The translations under genes were made by a program, and so were the position numbers. 64,000 nucleotides of DNA from Strongylocentrotus purpuratus. Lineage: Eukaryota > Echinodermata > Echinoidea > Camarodonta > Strongylocentrotidae. Shown in pieces: positions 48,247 to 59,885 of the stretch. Below the pieces are notes generated by a model. The model saw only the letters and a list, made by a program, of their open reading frames with translations, did not search any database and was not told the origin of the DNA. Position 1 is the first letter of the stretch. The number at the start of each line of letters is the position of its first letter. The stretch covers positions 13,975,383 to 14,039,382 of the forward strand of contig NW_022145613.1 of NCBI RefSeq assembly GCF_000002235.5, written 5' to 3'.

Positions 48247-49350
48247 CTAATTTTCCATTTTGGCTCAAAACAAATTGTCAAGTTAAGAGCGCTGTAACAT
48301 TTTAGTTAGAAAAATTAATAGACTTGACATTTTGATATTATCAACCATTTTTGAACAGTTGAATCAGCAAGTTTCAAGTCAGTTAGCATCATAATTCATT
48401 AAATATGGAGAAATGTGTATTTTGGCGCAATTCATATTTCTGACAAAACATTGATAAACAAATCAAATTTTTGGCTCAAAGTTGTTATGCAAGTCATCCC
48501 CATACCTACTGGAAGAGGGATCATCTTGTAGGAAATTTAATTGTCTTTCATTATGACACGTTACACCGAACTGCATGGTAAAATGAGGTACTGCTAAAAT
48601 GTAATCCTCAGAATTGTGCAACAGTAGTTATAAATGACGGCCATTTTTCCCAGCAGCATATTGCAAAGGTCGTCATCCTAGAAATTGTGCAGGGAGCTCT
48701 CCTCGAACACTTTGAGACTGAACGACCTCTTACAACACGCCATGTCTCAAAACCTCCAACATTGAGTTTTGGCTTGAACGGGTCTAGAATCCATTTTGAA
48801 ATTAGGTCACAGGAAACAACTAGGGTGTGATCATAGAAGAAGTCGTCAAGTTTGTGATCAGTTTTACCTAGCGTCAACAAGCATGTTTGCCACATAATTA
48901 TGTTTTGTGCATTACCAGAAATAAATTATTTACCATCTGAATTGCTTGAGGCGGTCCAGTGATAAAAGAAATGATGCAAGTGCTGAAAGATCATTGTCAC
49001 CTGTATAGTATGTGCCCAGAGTATTTAGTGTTGGATTATTGATTTGCGTTCTCTTCTCAGCTTTCATCAACGGAAGCATTCACAAGAAGAACACAAGTTT
49101 AAAGACATACACTTGGGAGTTTCCCGTTACAATACATCACAGTTCGCTTGCACCAGTTGTGGGTGAACTAATATAAATAATGTGAGTACGAGAAACTTGT
49201 GGTCCACTTAAAACCAGTTGTAACTTCCTGCCAGAGATTGAAAAGCGTTCGACCATCGTTCGAGCGAAGAAGCTGTGATGATGATTTTCAGTGTGTTTTG
49301 TTTTTGATGCAGGGCTGTTCTTCTGAAGTTGAAAGTGATATGCCTCTTAA

Positions 49351-49696
49351 AGTTAAAGACCAGTTCTGGTCATGCCATTGCATTGTGAAAGAAACGTTGT
49401 GGAATCGATCTGCAAGGTTCTGGAATCATCAAAATGATAAGAAATTTGGTCTTCTTGGTATAGTTACAAGCATTGTACACAGAAAGATGTATATGGGACT
49501 ACGCGACACGTGCGCGATATATATCAAGTCCAAATAGATATAATAATTTACCAATTATATTATTTAGTAGGCGGTTTCCGGCAAAAATTTGTATTATCGC
49601 GCATTAGTCAAAACATATTCTTTCAAATGATTGGTAATAAGAGGTTCCATTTCATTTTTTTGAGAGGAGGGCGTTTCCCGAAACTGGTCTTTACCT
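49351..49696. mobile_element. piggyBac-like MITE with TTAA duplication
   Basis: TTAA at 49347-49350 and 49697-49700 flank a 346-bp insert. It starts AGTTAAAGACCAGTT and its other end is the complement of AGGTAAAGACCAGTT, 14 of 15 matching. Unit 2 of the surrounding array has a single uninterrupted TTAA at the matching place (45700-45703, in ACCTTTTAAGTAAGAG), an empty site. TTAA duplication is the hallmark of piggyBac-type transposition. The interior has no transposase. A 112-codon frame at 49199-49537 straddles the insertion and is therefore not a gene. Confidence 0.88.
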
Positions 49697-49830
49697 TTAA
49701 GTAAAAGCTGTCAGTCATAAATGAGTTGCCCATCCGGAGACAAATAACATATGTTGTTGCATTGTTTCAATCGCTATACTGTGACACTTCCATTATCACA
49801 GTGAGTTCATATCTTATGAAGACAACACGA

Positions 49831-50944
49831 TACATTTTATTTGCTTTGATTTGTTACTTGTCATATTGGGAACATCAACGCATTTGAAGAGCCATGCTTT
49901 CCAGGTACCATCTTTTCTTTGATGTTCTTCCACACTTGAATAATAACAATGTTAACACTCACAAATTATTTGTTACCTCTCCCCGGCACTCAACTTTCTC
50001 TGTAATCATTTAAGATGACGGCCAAACGGAGCACAAAATCTGGATGATACAAAAACTCCTTCATCCTTCTCCTGTGAGGCAAGGACCAGTTTGAATGAAG
50101 GTAGATATACATTCAGGCTGTTCGTTATTTAATTTCGTAAATTAACCTTATCCTCTTCGGTAATTTGGGTTGATATAGATATAACAGACAGAAATAACCG
50201 TACCTCCTTTAGATGCTTTAGATAACGTGGAAGTATATGGATGATTTAAAGGAAGGGGAGAAAGACTAATTTAACGCTGTCGATTATTGGCTGGGATCAC
50301 AGTGACACCCATCTTGTCAAGTTTTTTGTTAAGAATGGAGAAACAACCAACGTAATTCTTTTTTTTTTTTTGTGTACAGGTTTACTGTACTCTTCGACAT
50401 GTTAATAAAAAGGAAACACTGATAGTTGATAGTACATAGCAGTATCATTTTTGTGTAGCAGTATTAAATCAGTAGAGTAGGTTATTGTCATTAAATCGAT
50501 ATTGCTGTGAAAGCTAAGTGGGGGAGGGAGAACGCGAACATCTAGAAAAGAATTATATTTATGAGCTTGTGTTTTCCAAGAGGTTTTGATGCTGGAAGTA
50601 TTGCAATGAAGTCCTAAATTACCAGATAGTATGTCTATAATATGTACATAAGCCGACCCAAAACTGACTCAAGAGGAGTACAGTTGCCATTTGAAGGTTT
50701 CGTCACAAATTCGTGCATCTCTAATTCTTAACAATTACGTTGCATCATCACATTGTCATGATTGTGGTGCCTGTCAACTATCGACTGCATCTCGCCATGT
50801 GCATCTAAAACTTACCATCTGTACCAAGCAATTCCGAAATTCGTTAATATATCACTCCCAGAATACCAATTTAAAATAATACCATGAACATACCAACCTC
50901 GTATAGTTCTGTTGCCATGGTTTTTCCCCAACGCTATCATCAAG
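49831..50944. other. No gene seen
   Basis: AT-rich noncoding sequence without recognised repeats. Confidence 0.4.
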
Positions 50945-51450
50945 ATAGCTCCTTTATGACGTCCAAGTTACCGCCAGCTTATAACTGATATTATGGCTTA
51001 TGGCTATTATCTATTCCAACTTTTTTCCTTTTCTAGGACACCTTGTACCAAGGAAAAGCAATCCAATGAAACCCATGTACCTGACTCTCTCTCGACAACC
51101 CTCGAGGGGCCGAGGGCATCGTCCGAACTAATCGCAAGCTTAAGTTACTCTGACTCTTTTCTTGAAAATGAGCCGTCCAAAGTAGCCATCTTATTTTTTA
51201 AGAAAACTGTGTAGCAAGGGAATGCAACCCAGTGGAACCCCTGTTTTTATCTCTCTTTACGTTGCTAGAGAGGTCGATTACGTTGTCCAATAGAACCGCC
51301 AGCTTAAGCCAATGTAAATGACTCTTATCCATCCAAAGTAACCACTTTTTTTTCTTGGACACCGTGTAGAAAAGGAAGGTAACTCAATGAAACGCCTGTA
51401 TCTATCTCTCTTTACTCTGCTCGAGGGGACGATGACATTAGCGCGAAATG
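50945..51450 (+). repeat. Diverged tandem repeat, unit about 155 bp
   Basis: The ordered words CCGTCCAAAGTAGCCA / CCATCCAAAGTAACCA, TTCTWGGACACC, GTGTAGMAAAGGAA, CAATGAAACSC and CTCGAGGGG recur about every 155 bases over roughly three copies. The copies are around 70-80% similar by eye. A 73-codon frame at 50993-51214 lies over the repeat and is not conserved. Confidence 0.6.
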
Positions 51451-52744
51451 AGAGAATTTTCGAAGTCAATTGCTGCGACGTAGAATGAGCACATACAACA
51501 GGTGATAAAAGAGAGACGCAAGAGTTCGCTCTTAAAGGGGGAGATCAGTTTTACTCACCATAAACCAATTTGCAATGCACTCCAGTCTGGGTTATGTCGG
51601 GCTTGATGTCAACAGGTTAGATTATGACTTCGAGTTTAAACCGCAGTTAATACAGATCACCGAGTCCGAACAGAAGACAGATGGAATACTACATTACATG
51701 TCCTGAATATAACTAAGAGTTAGTTAAATTAATATCGGTTGGTGTTGAGTATTGTTACCGTTTGACTGAGTATTAACCTAAACCAGAGCCGCGTTACCTT
51801 TGCATGGTTAAGTTTGTATTTTGTTGTTGTTGTTGCTGTTGTTTTAATTTGAAAATTACTCGCCTTTGTACAATACCATCCGCAGTTTTGAAAGTTTGAC
51901 TATTGCACTTGTAAAAGCTTAGATAGTGGATGATTCAACTTTCAAAGGTGAAAGGTTGACACTTCGAGGGTTTTCCTTATGCGCATTTCCAGAGACAAAG
52001 CATATTTTACCCCCCCCCCCCCCGCCCCCTAAAAAAAAAATTAATGAATGTATGACAAGGCCGACTTCTTGAGACGCACTGTGTGTTGATACTAGTATTC
52101 AAGTTATATGCGCTGTACAAAAATGAAATAACAAAATTGATAAAATATTGCCTAATAGACCTACGGTGCATTTATAAATATAATGTACAGATATAGGTCA
52201 GTACGTACCCTCTATTCTCTCTTTAATATTCAAGGCACTCTCTATTCTATATAGGCCTAGACTGATCCGTAAAGGCGCCATCATTTTTCTGCATATTAAT
52301 TTTAAGAAATTTGCAGAATCGCAATATTTTGTTTGCAATGTGAACCATTTACCTGCTTTGGTTGACCAATGGAACAAAAAGGGGACTGCCATAATCGAAT
52401 TTTGTCACACATAATAAGTGTAGTTGGATAACCTCTCCAAAAAATGTGGCAGAACACGGGGGAGGGGAAAGAGTCAACGATTTTGAACTTGCAAAGTGGG
52501 AGTGAGGATGACCGTAAGCGCCACATCATGCAGGCTTTTAGAATGAAATAGAAGACTATAAAATCCCGCTGAGCATGTACTAAGCTTCGATTAAGCCCCC
52601 TTGTTTCCTATAAATCTATATTCCTTCATGTATCTGATTCCCATTACCTTTCTATCCAAACGTCCTCCATATCAATGTCTACCTCCCACCTCCATATGAA
52701 ATATGTATGAATGTTCATAGGTGTGTGTTACATTTATAGAGAAA
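51451..52744. other. No gene seen; one TTAA-type repeat end and a poly-C run
   Basis: TTAA at 51532-51535 followed by AGGGGGAGATCAG resembles the start of a TTAA MITE, but no partner end was found. A C14 run lies at 52010-52023. Minus-strand frames at 52198-52529 are unrecognised. Confidence 0.35.
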
Positions 52745-52780
52745 TACAGACAGACAGACAGACAGACAGACAGAGAGAGA
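52745..52780 (+). repeat. (GACA)n microsatellite
   Basis: Seven or so GACA units followed by GAGA. Confidence 0.9.
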
Positions 52781-52918
52781 AAAAGATAAAGAGGATGACG
52801 ATGCATAATCATTGACTTCAACAGGGAAGGTATAGATTTATCCAACTTTCTTTGCCCTCAAAGGAATGTTTCAAAAGCAATACAATACTATACAGTAGGC
52901 TTGCGGGTGCACCATGTG

Positions 52919-52942
52919 TGAGAGAGAGAGAGAGAGAGAGAG
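52919..52942 (+). repeat. (GA)n microsatellite
   Basis: A pure GA dinucleotide run directly next to the histone-type stem-loops. Confidence 0.9.
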
Positions 52943-52950
52943 GGTTGACG

Positions 52951-53054
52951 AGTCCTGAAAAGGACTCTGACTCGGTAATCTTTCTTGGGGGTGTGTAGTC
53001 CTGAAAAGGACTGTTTGTTATCTTTCTTAGCTTATAGTTCTAAGGAGAACTATA
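52951..53054 (-). promoter_or_regulatory. Orphan histone-mRNA-type 3' processing signals
   Basis: Read on the minus strand, AGTCCTTTTCAGGACT (53012-52997) is a 6-bp stem with the loop TTTC. It fits the histone mRNA 3' stem-loop family. Nine bases later comes CAAGAAAGA (52987-52979), identical to the sea urchin histone downstream element that pairs with U7 snRNA. A second identical stem-loop follows at 52966-52951, and another AAGAAAGA lies before the first (53028-53021). A third hairpin, TATAGTTCT/AGAACTATA (53033-53054), precedes them. No histone coding sequence lies upstream within the nearby minus strand. Just upstream, CTTGACGACGG and CGAAACGTCGAG resemble words I associate with Penelope-like retroelements or hammerhead-like ends, so a retroelement origin is possible. 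Confidence 0.55.
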
Positions 53055-53590
53055 GCGCTTGGAGAGGATGAGTGGCTCGACGTTTCGAACAGGTTGACTA
53101 TCCGTCGTCAAGCAGTATCTAATACAATACTAGTATACTCATGGTACGTAAATATACATTATTATCTTACTACCAAAACAACTGCACTTCACACGATGTA
53201 AAATTATCGCTAAACTTGTATGACAAATAGATTTTAAGGTATAGTTGCATTTTAATATTTGCTAACCACGATAAATACATTCTACAAACATTGGAGGAAC
53301 CGTAACGACAAATAGGTAAGAAAATTTCATCATTAGTAATCAACCTCAATAAGACGCTATTTATAAATCTGTGATGAAACTATTTCGGTTTTATTGACCT
53401 ATATGGAAAGTACCTACATTACTAGGATTAATCTGAAAATTTACCCATTAAGTTTTTAAAATGGAAACCACCATCTTGAAAGCGTTTGGAAATACAGCGT
53501 CTGAAGAGGACAATCAAGAAGGTCGCCTTATAACTCATCCTCATCCTCATCTCGTAGCAGAAAAACCTGAAGAAGAACTTTCTCCTCACT
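53055..53590. other. No gene seen
   Basis: AT-rich sequence upstream (minus sense) of the histone-type signals. It was checked for histone C-terminal coding and none was found. Confidence 0.4.
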
Positions 53591-53593
53591 CCA

Positions 53594-53740
53594 GGGCCCC
53601 GTTTCACAAAACTTGTCATCAGTGACAAATGACAGTTTTTGTTATAAGCTATTGAAATCCTTGCTTCTGATTGGTTATCAGCAGATTCGTCACTGACTTT
53701 TGTCATTTGTCATTGAAAAAGGCCTTGTGAAACGGGTTCC
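53594..53740. mobile_element. Small foldback MITE, GGGCCCCGTTTCACAA termini
   Basis: The left end GGGCCCCGTTTCACAA and the complement of the right end, GGAACCCGTTTCACAAGG, are inverted repeats. Inner words (TGACAAATGACA and its complement) extend the symmetry over much of the 147 bp. This terminal motif is familiar from MITEs of marine deuterostomes. No clear target duplication was seen. Confidence 0.65.
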
Positions 53741-55200
53741 AGATGCCTCTTCTGGTTTGATTTGTGGAAGAGGTTAAATTGATATTACGGCTTATCGGTC
53801 ATCTCCTGCTACCAGATCAATAAAGAGCTAGCTGCACTGAAGAGAACGAGGCAGACTGGTGAACACATCTCCAGTCATGGCTATCACCTGTGGCGATTAA
53901 AAGACTTCAAAAGACGTATCACCCTCACAATTCAGATTGATGAATGTAAGAGGATTTGAACGAGTGCCCGGTGCCTTATGCATAATTTCGTTTTGTACGA
54001 TGTTGTACAAAAACAAAGTTATTTTTTTTTAATATTTGTTAGTTATGCTTTATAAATACAATATGATTTCAACCATGCGGTATTGTTATATATTTTTTTT
54101 TAAATAAAGTACGGCTAGTTCTCGGAATGATCAATGAAAATGTTAAGTCAAATAAATTTGTGGTTATGCTTTATATATATTAAATATGCGATTTCAACTA
54201 CATACGTCAATTGGATTGCTCAACGTAGAGCCTTCCTGCTACATCTAATGACGAATGGGCCCATTCGTATTGACAATTTGTGAACAACTACTTCATAGTA
54301 AAGCGAATATAGGGGTATTATTCTGATCACGAAATGCAGCATCCTCTTTCATTGACCGATATTATTCTGATTACCGCTTTTAAAAGATCTTGTTCATCAA
54401 ACGAATTTGGTACCAAGAAACTGGATGCCTTGTAAAGACGGAAACGCTTTCATTCAGTTAATAAGAATACATGAAATCAAGTTGAGATTTATACGTGGGT
54501 GTGTGTGAACGTGTGTGCGTGTGTTCGAATGTGTGCTTCCGTGCGTGTGTGTGTGTGCATTATCTGTTTGGCCTACTGGTAAAAATTCAACAAATCATTT
54601 TAAGTTGAAAGTTCAAGTCTAAGGTTTATTTTCCACATACCCTTAAAAAGATAACAGCAAAACAGTAGGAACAGTCCGAATGATTAAAAACTCATACATT
54701 ACAAAGTACGAAAATACTCTATTTAAAAGACAGGTACTCAACTGGAAGAAGAGGAAGAAGAATTGCAATACGTTATATTATTAACCCAATATATTTAATG
54801 AAGGTTTGGAAGAGAACCACAGAGGTCATTTGACTTTAGAGTTTTGTCAGCATCACATGTTTTCAGAACAATTGTACATAATAATAGAAAAATATCCAAT
54901 ATGTATATTGTTATAGTGCCCAATGCAGACTAGGCCTACTACGAATCTCAGCCGATATTGATCTGTGAAAAAAATGTACGTATATGATAACATTTCCTGA
55001 AAGCCGTGATAATATTCACTCAGATTACAAGTTGGAAATGAGAATGACTAGAAATGGAATCCTTTTCAATATTTCGAAAGAATAGATTCTTCTTCTTCTT
55101 GGAAGTATCTTTTTTCATAATAATCATCTACTGATGGATAACCCTTTCTTTTTTTGAAGATTTTTTTTTAATTTCCTGTATCAGTTCTAGTAAGAGTACT
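53741..55200. other. No gene seen; short direct repeat and (GT)n
   Basis: TTAGTTATGCTTTATA / GTGGTTATGCTTTATA with following GATTTCAACYA words recur at about 54040 and 54160. A (GT)n-rich patch lies at about 54495-54560. Confidence 0.4.
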
Positions 55201-55204
55201 CGTG

Positions 55205-55790
<586 letters not shown>

Positions 55791-56440
55791 TTGTTTATTT
55801 TTTATGTTGTTTTGATATCAAAAACTTTACGATAGATTTGCTGACTTTTAGATGATTGAGAACTCTCCCCCCCCCCCCCCCAACAAACAAAAAACAAAAA
55901 ACTGCAATAATGTAACAGGGCATTAAACTTAGTTCACCAAAAAATTTGACGAAAATGTGTTTTTATCAAAGGTTTTTTTAAATGTCATATTCCTCAGAAT
56001 GACAAATTACCTACGAAGGAACTTTGAATTACCCAGCCCATGGAAGCGCCTAGGGGCCATTATATCAAAAAAAGTATTTATATATATATTTCAGCAAAGA
56101 AACACTTTTCTGAAGACAACCAAGGACTTACTTGAAATCCTAGTGGAGGAGGGCACATCACATTGCCCTTCAACCCCCCCCCCCCCCCTCAAGCGATGCC
56201 GATCTTCGCCCTTCTCTCCTCGTCAATACTTATGGCAAGCTAGCATATTAGTTTTTTTCAGTAAGTGGCATTGCAGCTCTTTTGCTCTATTGACTTTTCT
56301 TGTCGCACAAGATGGAGATAAAAGTGGAAAAAGAGGAGAAAGTGAAAGGTTTTGGATATTTTATCTCTTTACGATGCAGTGACATCGGTAATGTCTTTGT
56401 CCTCACGAAGGAAAGGGACATCGTGTTGGGGATCGATCAG
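55791..56440. other. No supported gene; two poly-C runs
   Basis: C runs at 55867-55881 and 56174-56188. A possible exon at about 56314-56391 (MEIKVEKEEKVKGFGYF, ending at GTAATG) was noticed but is weak. Confidence 0.3.
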
Positions 56441-56448
56441 TCGTTAAA

Positions 56449-56612
56449 GCCCCACTGCACTACTTATAGCTACTTACGCCCTCTATAAAGCAAACAATGC
56501 CTAATCGGTGCCTGTTGGTCCCCCATGATTCCCTTTCTCTTATGTTAACTGAGAGCTGATTTGATGAGATAACCATCTGTCAGTGACCTTGCAGGAAACT
56601 CTAATTCTGCCT
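56449..56612 (+). mobile_element. TTAA-ended repeat, copy 1
   Basis: Starts GTTAAAGCCCCACTGCACTAC and runs through TAGCTACTTRC, CCCTCTATA, CAAACAATGCCTAATC and TTATGTTAACTG. The same order appears reversed at 61330-61501. The TTAA-AG start suggests a piggyBac-like MITE or one end of one. The other terminus is not identified. Confidence 0.55.
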
Positions 56613-57007
56613 GGCCAAACTAGTGCAGACGGAATTTAAAGGATCCCTATTTTCATTTGAAAATCGGGATATTTATTATAAGAAAAATAAATTCATTTTC
56701 ACGTGTCAACAGCAAAAATACAACGAAAATAGACCTTCACATATATCGTACTTCATTTTTCTAGTCATTCCATCAACAAAGACAATGCCAAAAACAAAAA
56801 CGCGCAAGTAAAAAGTGTATTAAAGCTATGTAGTGTCTGTCGTAAATCTTTAACAAAAATAGGGAACCGGTACAATTAGACATTATTTTTGTCACCATCT
56901 TATAAATTGTATTGATACAATGCTTTTTAACAAAGAAAGTGTCGAATCGGGACACGTCTTGCGTTGTTTCTTGTAAAACTAATTAAGATCAAACTACTGT
57001 AACATAC
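56613..57007. other. No gene seen
   Basis: AT-rich; short frames on both strands only. Confidence 0.4.
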
Positions 57008-57352
57008 ACAATAAAACATGAATTTTAAACTGATAAAATTTCATGTCACGTATATAAGTTATAGCTTCGCGACCACTGAAATGCATTATATATATCCGTA
57101 TGATTTATTTTTCTATGATGCCAAATGTTTGGCTTTAAATCTAAATTTAACCCCGTCCCTATTACCTTCTAATATCAAACGAATTTGTCATAAAAAATAA
57201 AAATGAATTTTTAACTGATACTACCTCATTTCACCTATATAAATTATAGCTTCGCGACCACTGAAATGCATTATATATATCCGTATGATTTATTTTTCTA
57301 TGATGCCAAATGTTTGGCTTTAAAATCTGAATTTATTTCACCCCGTTCCAAC
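57008..57352 (+). repeat. Tandem duplication, period about 187 bp
   Basis: About 57008-57165 and 57195-57352 share a block of more than 80 nearly identical bases: TAGCTTCGCGACCACTGAAA, then GCATTATATATATCCG, then CCAAATGTTTGGCTTTAAA. Each copy contains the palindrome CCAAATGTTTGG-like word. The flanks of the block are more diverged. Confidence 0.85.
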
Positions 57353-57565
57353 CTTTTCGTGAGCCTTCCATTTGCAATCTTTCTCCTGAAAGGAAGGACA
57401 GTCTGGGTATTAGATGGAGGTAGAAGGAGACAAGTCCTTGCATACCCCAAGTCACAAAGAATGGATAAGTGGAATTCTAGCTGAGGTAGATATCTGTTTT
57501 CCCGTCTGCAAATAGAACTCTTTTCGGTCAAAACAGCGAAAGGACGACGTCAAAAAGAGACGCGA
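57353..57565. other. No gene seen
   Basis: Frames on both strands (57266-57531) are not recognised. Confidence 0.35.
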
Positions 57566-57566
57566 G

Positions 57567-57808
57567 GTGTGATAAGGTGGAATGAAACGTCCGTTATATT
57601 ATTCTTTACCACTCTGCATTTCCATCTCCTAACGTCAAGTATCTCTTCATCCTTCCCTTATCGAAATAATGTCACTCCTTCTTTCTCTCCTTATGTCCCG
57701 AACCCTCTCTCCTTTCGCATATTTCACTATTTCTATTCCTCCTTTTTTCTTCTTAATTTCTACACATGTGTTTCCTCCATCCTTCCCCTCCCTCTCTCAC
57801 CCCATCCC

Positions 57809-57862
<54 letters not shown>

Positions 57863-58215
57863 ATATATTTGTCTTCTTTTGCCTCCCCCACACCCCTATT
57901 CCTCCCTCTTTCTACCCCCTTATCTCTCTCTCTCTCTCTTTCTCGCTCCCTCCCTCCCCTTCTCTTTCTCTCACACTGACTTTAACATTTTTTCGAGAAC
58001 CTTCCTTCATGTTACCTTTAAAAGCACTAGATGTGATCAGAAAAGAATGAAATGTCCGTTATTTTTTTCTTACCACCCTACACCCCACCTTCTCCCGTTC
58101 TCTATCTCTGGCTTTTATCCTTTCTTTCCTTACGCCCCCCCCCCCACCCCCTCACCTCTCCTCCCTCCCTCTCTCCTCCCCTCCCCCATCTCCCTCCTTT
58201 CACATATTCGATGCA
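57567..58215 (+). repeat. Pyrimidine-rich duplicated block with (TC)n
   Basis: GGAATGAAACGTCCGTTAT (about 57580) and GAATGAAATGTCCGTTAT (about 58045) each begin a C/T-rich block with similar words, about 460 bases apart. The block contains (TC)n at 57811-57862 and 57921-57975 and a C11 run at 58135-58145. Long Ser/Leu/Pro-rich frames here are by-products. Confidence 0.65.
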
Positions 58216-58218
58216 ACT

Positions 58219-58485
58219 GTGTAAAAAATTCTTCAGGCTTCCAAACCGCCAAACTATTTAATGTGTCTCGCTAAAAAAATCATATAGTATTGATCTTTTT
58301 GTATCCAATGAAGCCACAAACAATGACTGTCGGACTGAATGATCTCCATTGCAAGTGCATTTTTAAAAAGTCAGGCTTTCAGTCCGCCACACCATTCATG
58401 TGACCCAATAAAATATGACCTAAACATAAATAAATTGTATGGTGCTCTACGTATCCTATGAAGGCACAAACACTGACTGAATGAA
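58219..58485 (+). repeat. Tandem duplication, period about 148 bp
   Basis: TTCAGGCTTCCAAACCGCC / GTCAGGCTTTCAGTCCGCC, then TCCAATGAAGCCACAAACAATGACTG-like and TCCTATGAAGGCACAAACACTGACTG-like stretches recur in order (each over 20 bases and only partly quoted). Two copies, moderately diverged. Confidence 0.6.
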
Positions 58486-58983
58486 TTTTCAATATTTTTG
58501 CTCCATCGTTTCACTTGGTCACTGTTCGTGCTATGAGGTTTATCGCAAATTTGTGTGGACGACAATAACTTCATAATAATATATCGATCGGAATGAGAGT
58601 ATGGAAATGCTATTTAACCATTACGCCACTGTTTATTGGTGTAGGTGACGCAACGTAATTTCGTCTACATTTCTGGCCCGCCTTACAAGTCAAAGGAAAA
58701 TCCTCGGTATAGACTTTCCTCTTTTTTTCTTTATTATCTCCACTCCAGTGGGAGAAGGGAGAGATGATCATGTTTAGTTTACAGCCTACAGACACTACTA
58801 ATCACACAGACGTATAACCTCTTATAAAATATCAACGATGTTCATATAATGTTCTATGCCCCTGTCTCCCTATCTCTCTGTCTGTCCATAATTATATATC
58901 TTCCTCTCTTTCTTTCTGTCGCTCTTGATTTGTATGTTTCTGTCTAAATCTATTTCTTTCACGCTCTTTCTTTTCTCTCTTAA

Positions 58984-59523
58984 AGGGAAAGTCCACCCCC
59001 AAAATAAGTTTGTTTCGATAGAGGCAGAATAATAAGAAAATCAGGTGAGTGAAAGTTTGAGCAAATTCTGAATGAAAATAAGAAAGTTATGAATTATTGA
59101 AGTTGTGATCAATCAAATACAAATTGGCAACTCTGTGACTTATTATACGAGCTCTCCTTCATTTGCTTTGTGCATAATATTCCATAAAATCATGTTTTCT
59201 TCGTTATTGATGACGGAATATATATTTGTTCCTTGCAGGGGGAGTATAGAAACATATTTGCAATTATTATATTTAGGGTGCATGTATGGTTGAAATTTTT
59301 CTTGAGGGAAAATGAAAATTTTAGATTTTTTTAGTACTGAGCAAATGGAAGTTGAGCTCGCATGATACGTCATAGAGTTGCCAATTTGTGTTTGATTGAT
59401 CACAACTTCAAAAATCCTAACTTCCTTATTTTTAATCGGAATTTGCTCAAACTTTCACTGACTTGTTTCTCTCATTTTTCTACTCCTATTAAAACTAACT
59501 TAATTTCAGGGTGGACTTCCCCT
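58984..59523. mobile_element. TTAA MITE with long inverted repeats
   Basis: TTAA at 58980-58983 and 59524-59527 flank a 540-bp element that starts AGGGAAAGTCCACCC and ends with the complement of AGGGGAAGTCCACCC. Inverted symmetry continues inward: AAAGTTTGAGCAAATTC against GAATTTGCTCAAACTTTC, TTGTGATCAATCAAA against its complement, and TTGGCAACTCT against AGAGTTGCCAA. This terminal family is known to me from sea urchin repeats. No transposase is present. Short frames open on both strands result from the symmetry. Confidence 0.88.
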
Positions 59524-59885
59524 TTAATTTATTACTTGCAAACAACTAATTATGCAAGTCTTTATTTTATTTTTTTCGCAAATTTCTCTCTGTGCTAGTG
59601 TATTTCTCTTTTATTGATTTCTAAAACCTGTATCCCTCCGCCGTGTTTTCATTCCCTCTTTATGTATCTTCCAAAATTTATCACTCTCATTTTCCATTGT
59701 CCATGTTTCCCTGCTTTCATTTTAATCTGAAACCAAAAACCGTTGCCCCTGGTATTCGTTCTTGGTTTGGACATGGAAATCATGTCCTCCTCATCTGGCA
59801 ACTTTGTTTGTGGCCTCCTTCTCCTCCCACCCTCCTTCCCATTACAGAGAACATAAGGATAAAATTGCGAAATAGAATCACCTAT

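Larger units (their letters stand above)
43377..49830 (+). repeat. Tandem array of four related noncoding units
   Basis: Unit starts, marked by RCTTGAACRGGTYTAGAAT and ATCCATTTTGAAA-like words, lie at about 43377, 45140, 47795 and 48772. The full unit order is: the start block; the CACCAGTTGTGGGTGAACT block; an AGCTTCGTAGCTATTGG block; a GGGGCGGGGCGGCAAGAAG block; an A/T-rich block with GTTGCTAAGG; and ATGACGGCCATTTT. Unit 1 lacks about 700 bases present in unit 2 (45566-46266). Unit 3 jumps from the start block to the A/T block. Unit 4 ends within the third block. No frame is conserved between units, so the array is noncoding or very old. Confidence 0.85.

Noticed and set aside
49199-49537. 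112-codon frame in the tandem array
   Set aside because: Half of it lies inside the TTAA MITE and the rest is not open in the sister unit.
52945-52975. Plus-strand hammerhead ribozyme
   Set aside because: TTGACGAGTCC...AGGAC resembles the first core box and stem II, but the GAAAC box is absent and the second copy lacks the CUGANGA box.
56300-56488. Possible exon MEIKVEKEEKVKGFGYF ending at GTAATG
   Set aside because: Low-complexity Lys/Glu content, weak donor and a competing frame. Phase 0 entry would suit the 23676 exon but that alone is not enough.
57669-58274. 201-codon Ser/Leu/Pro-rich frame
   Set aside because: Spans (TC)n and poly-C sequence with a competing frame of the same type.
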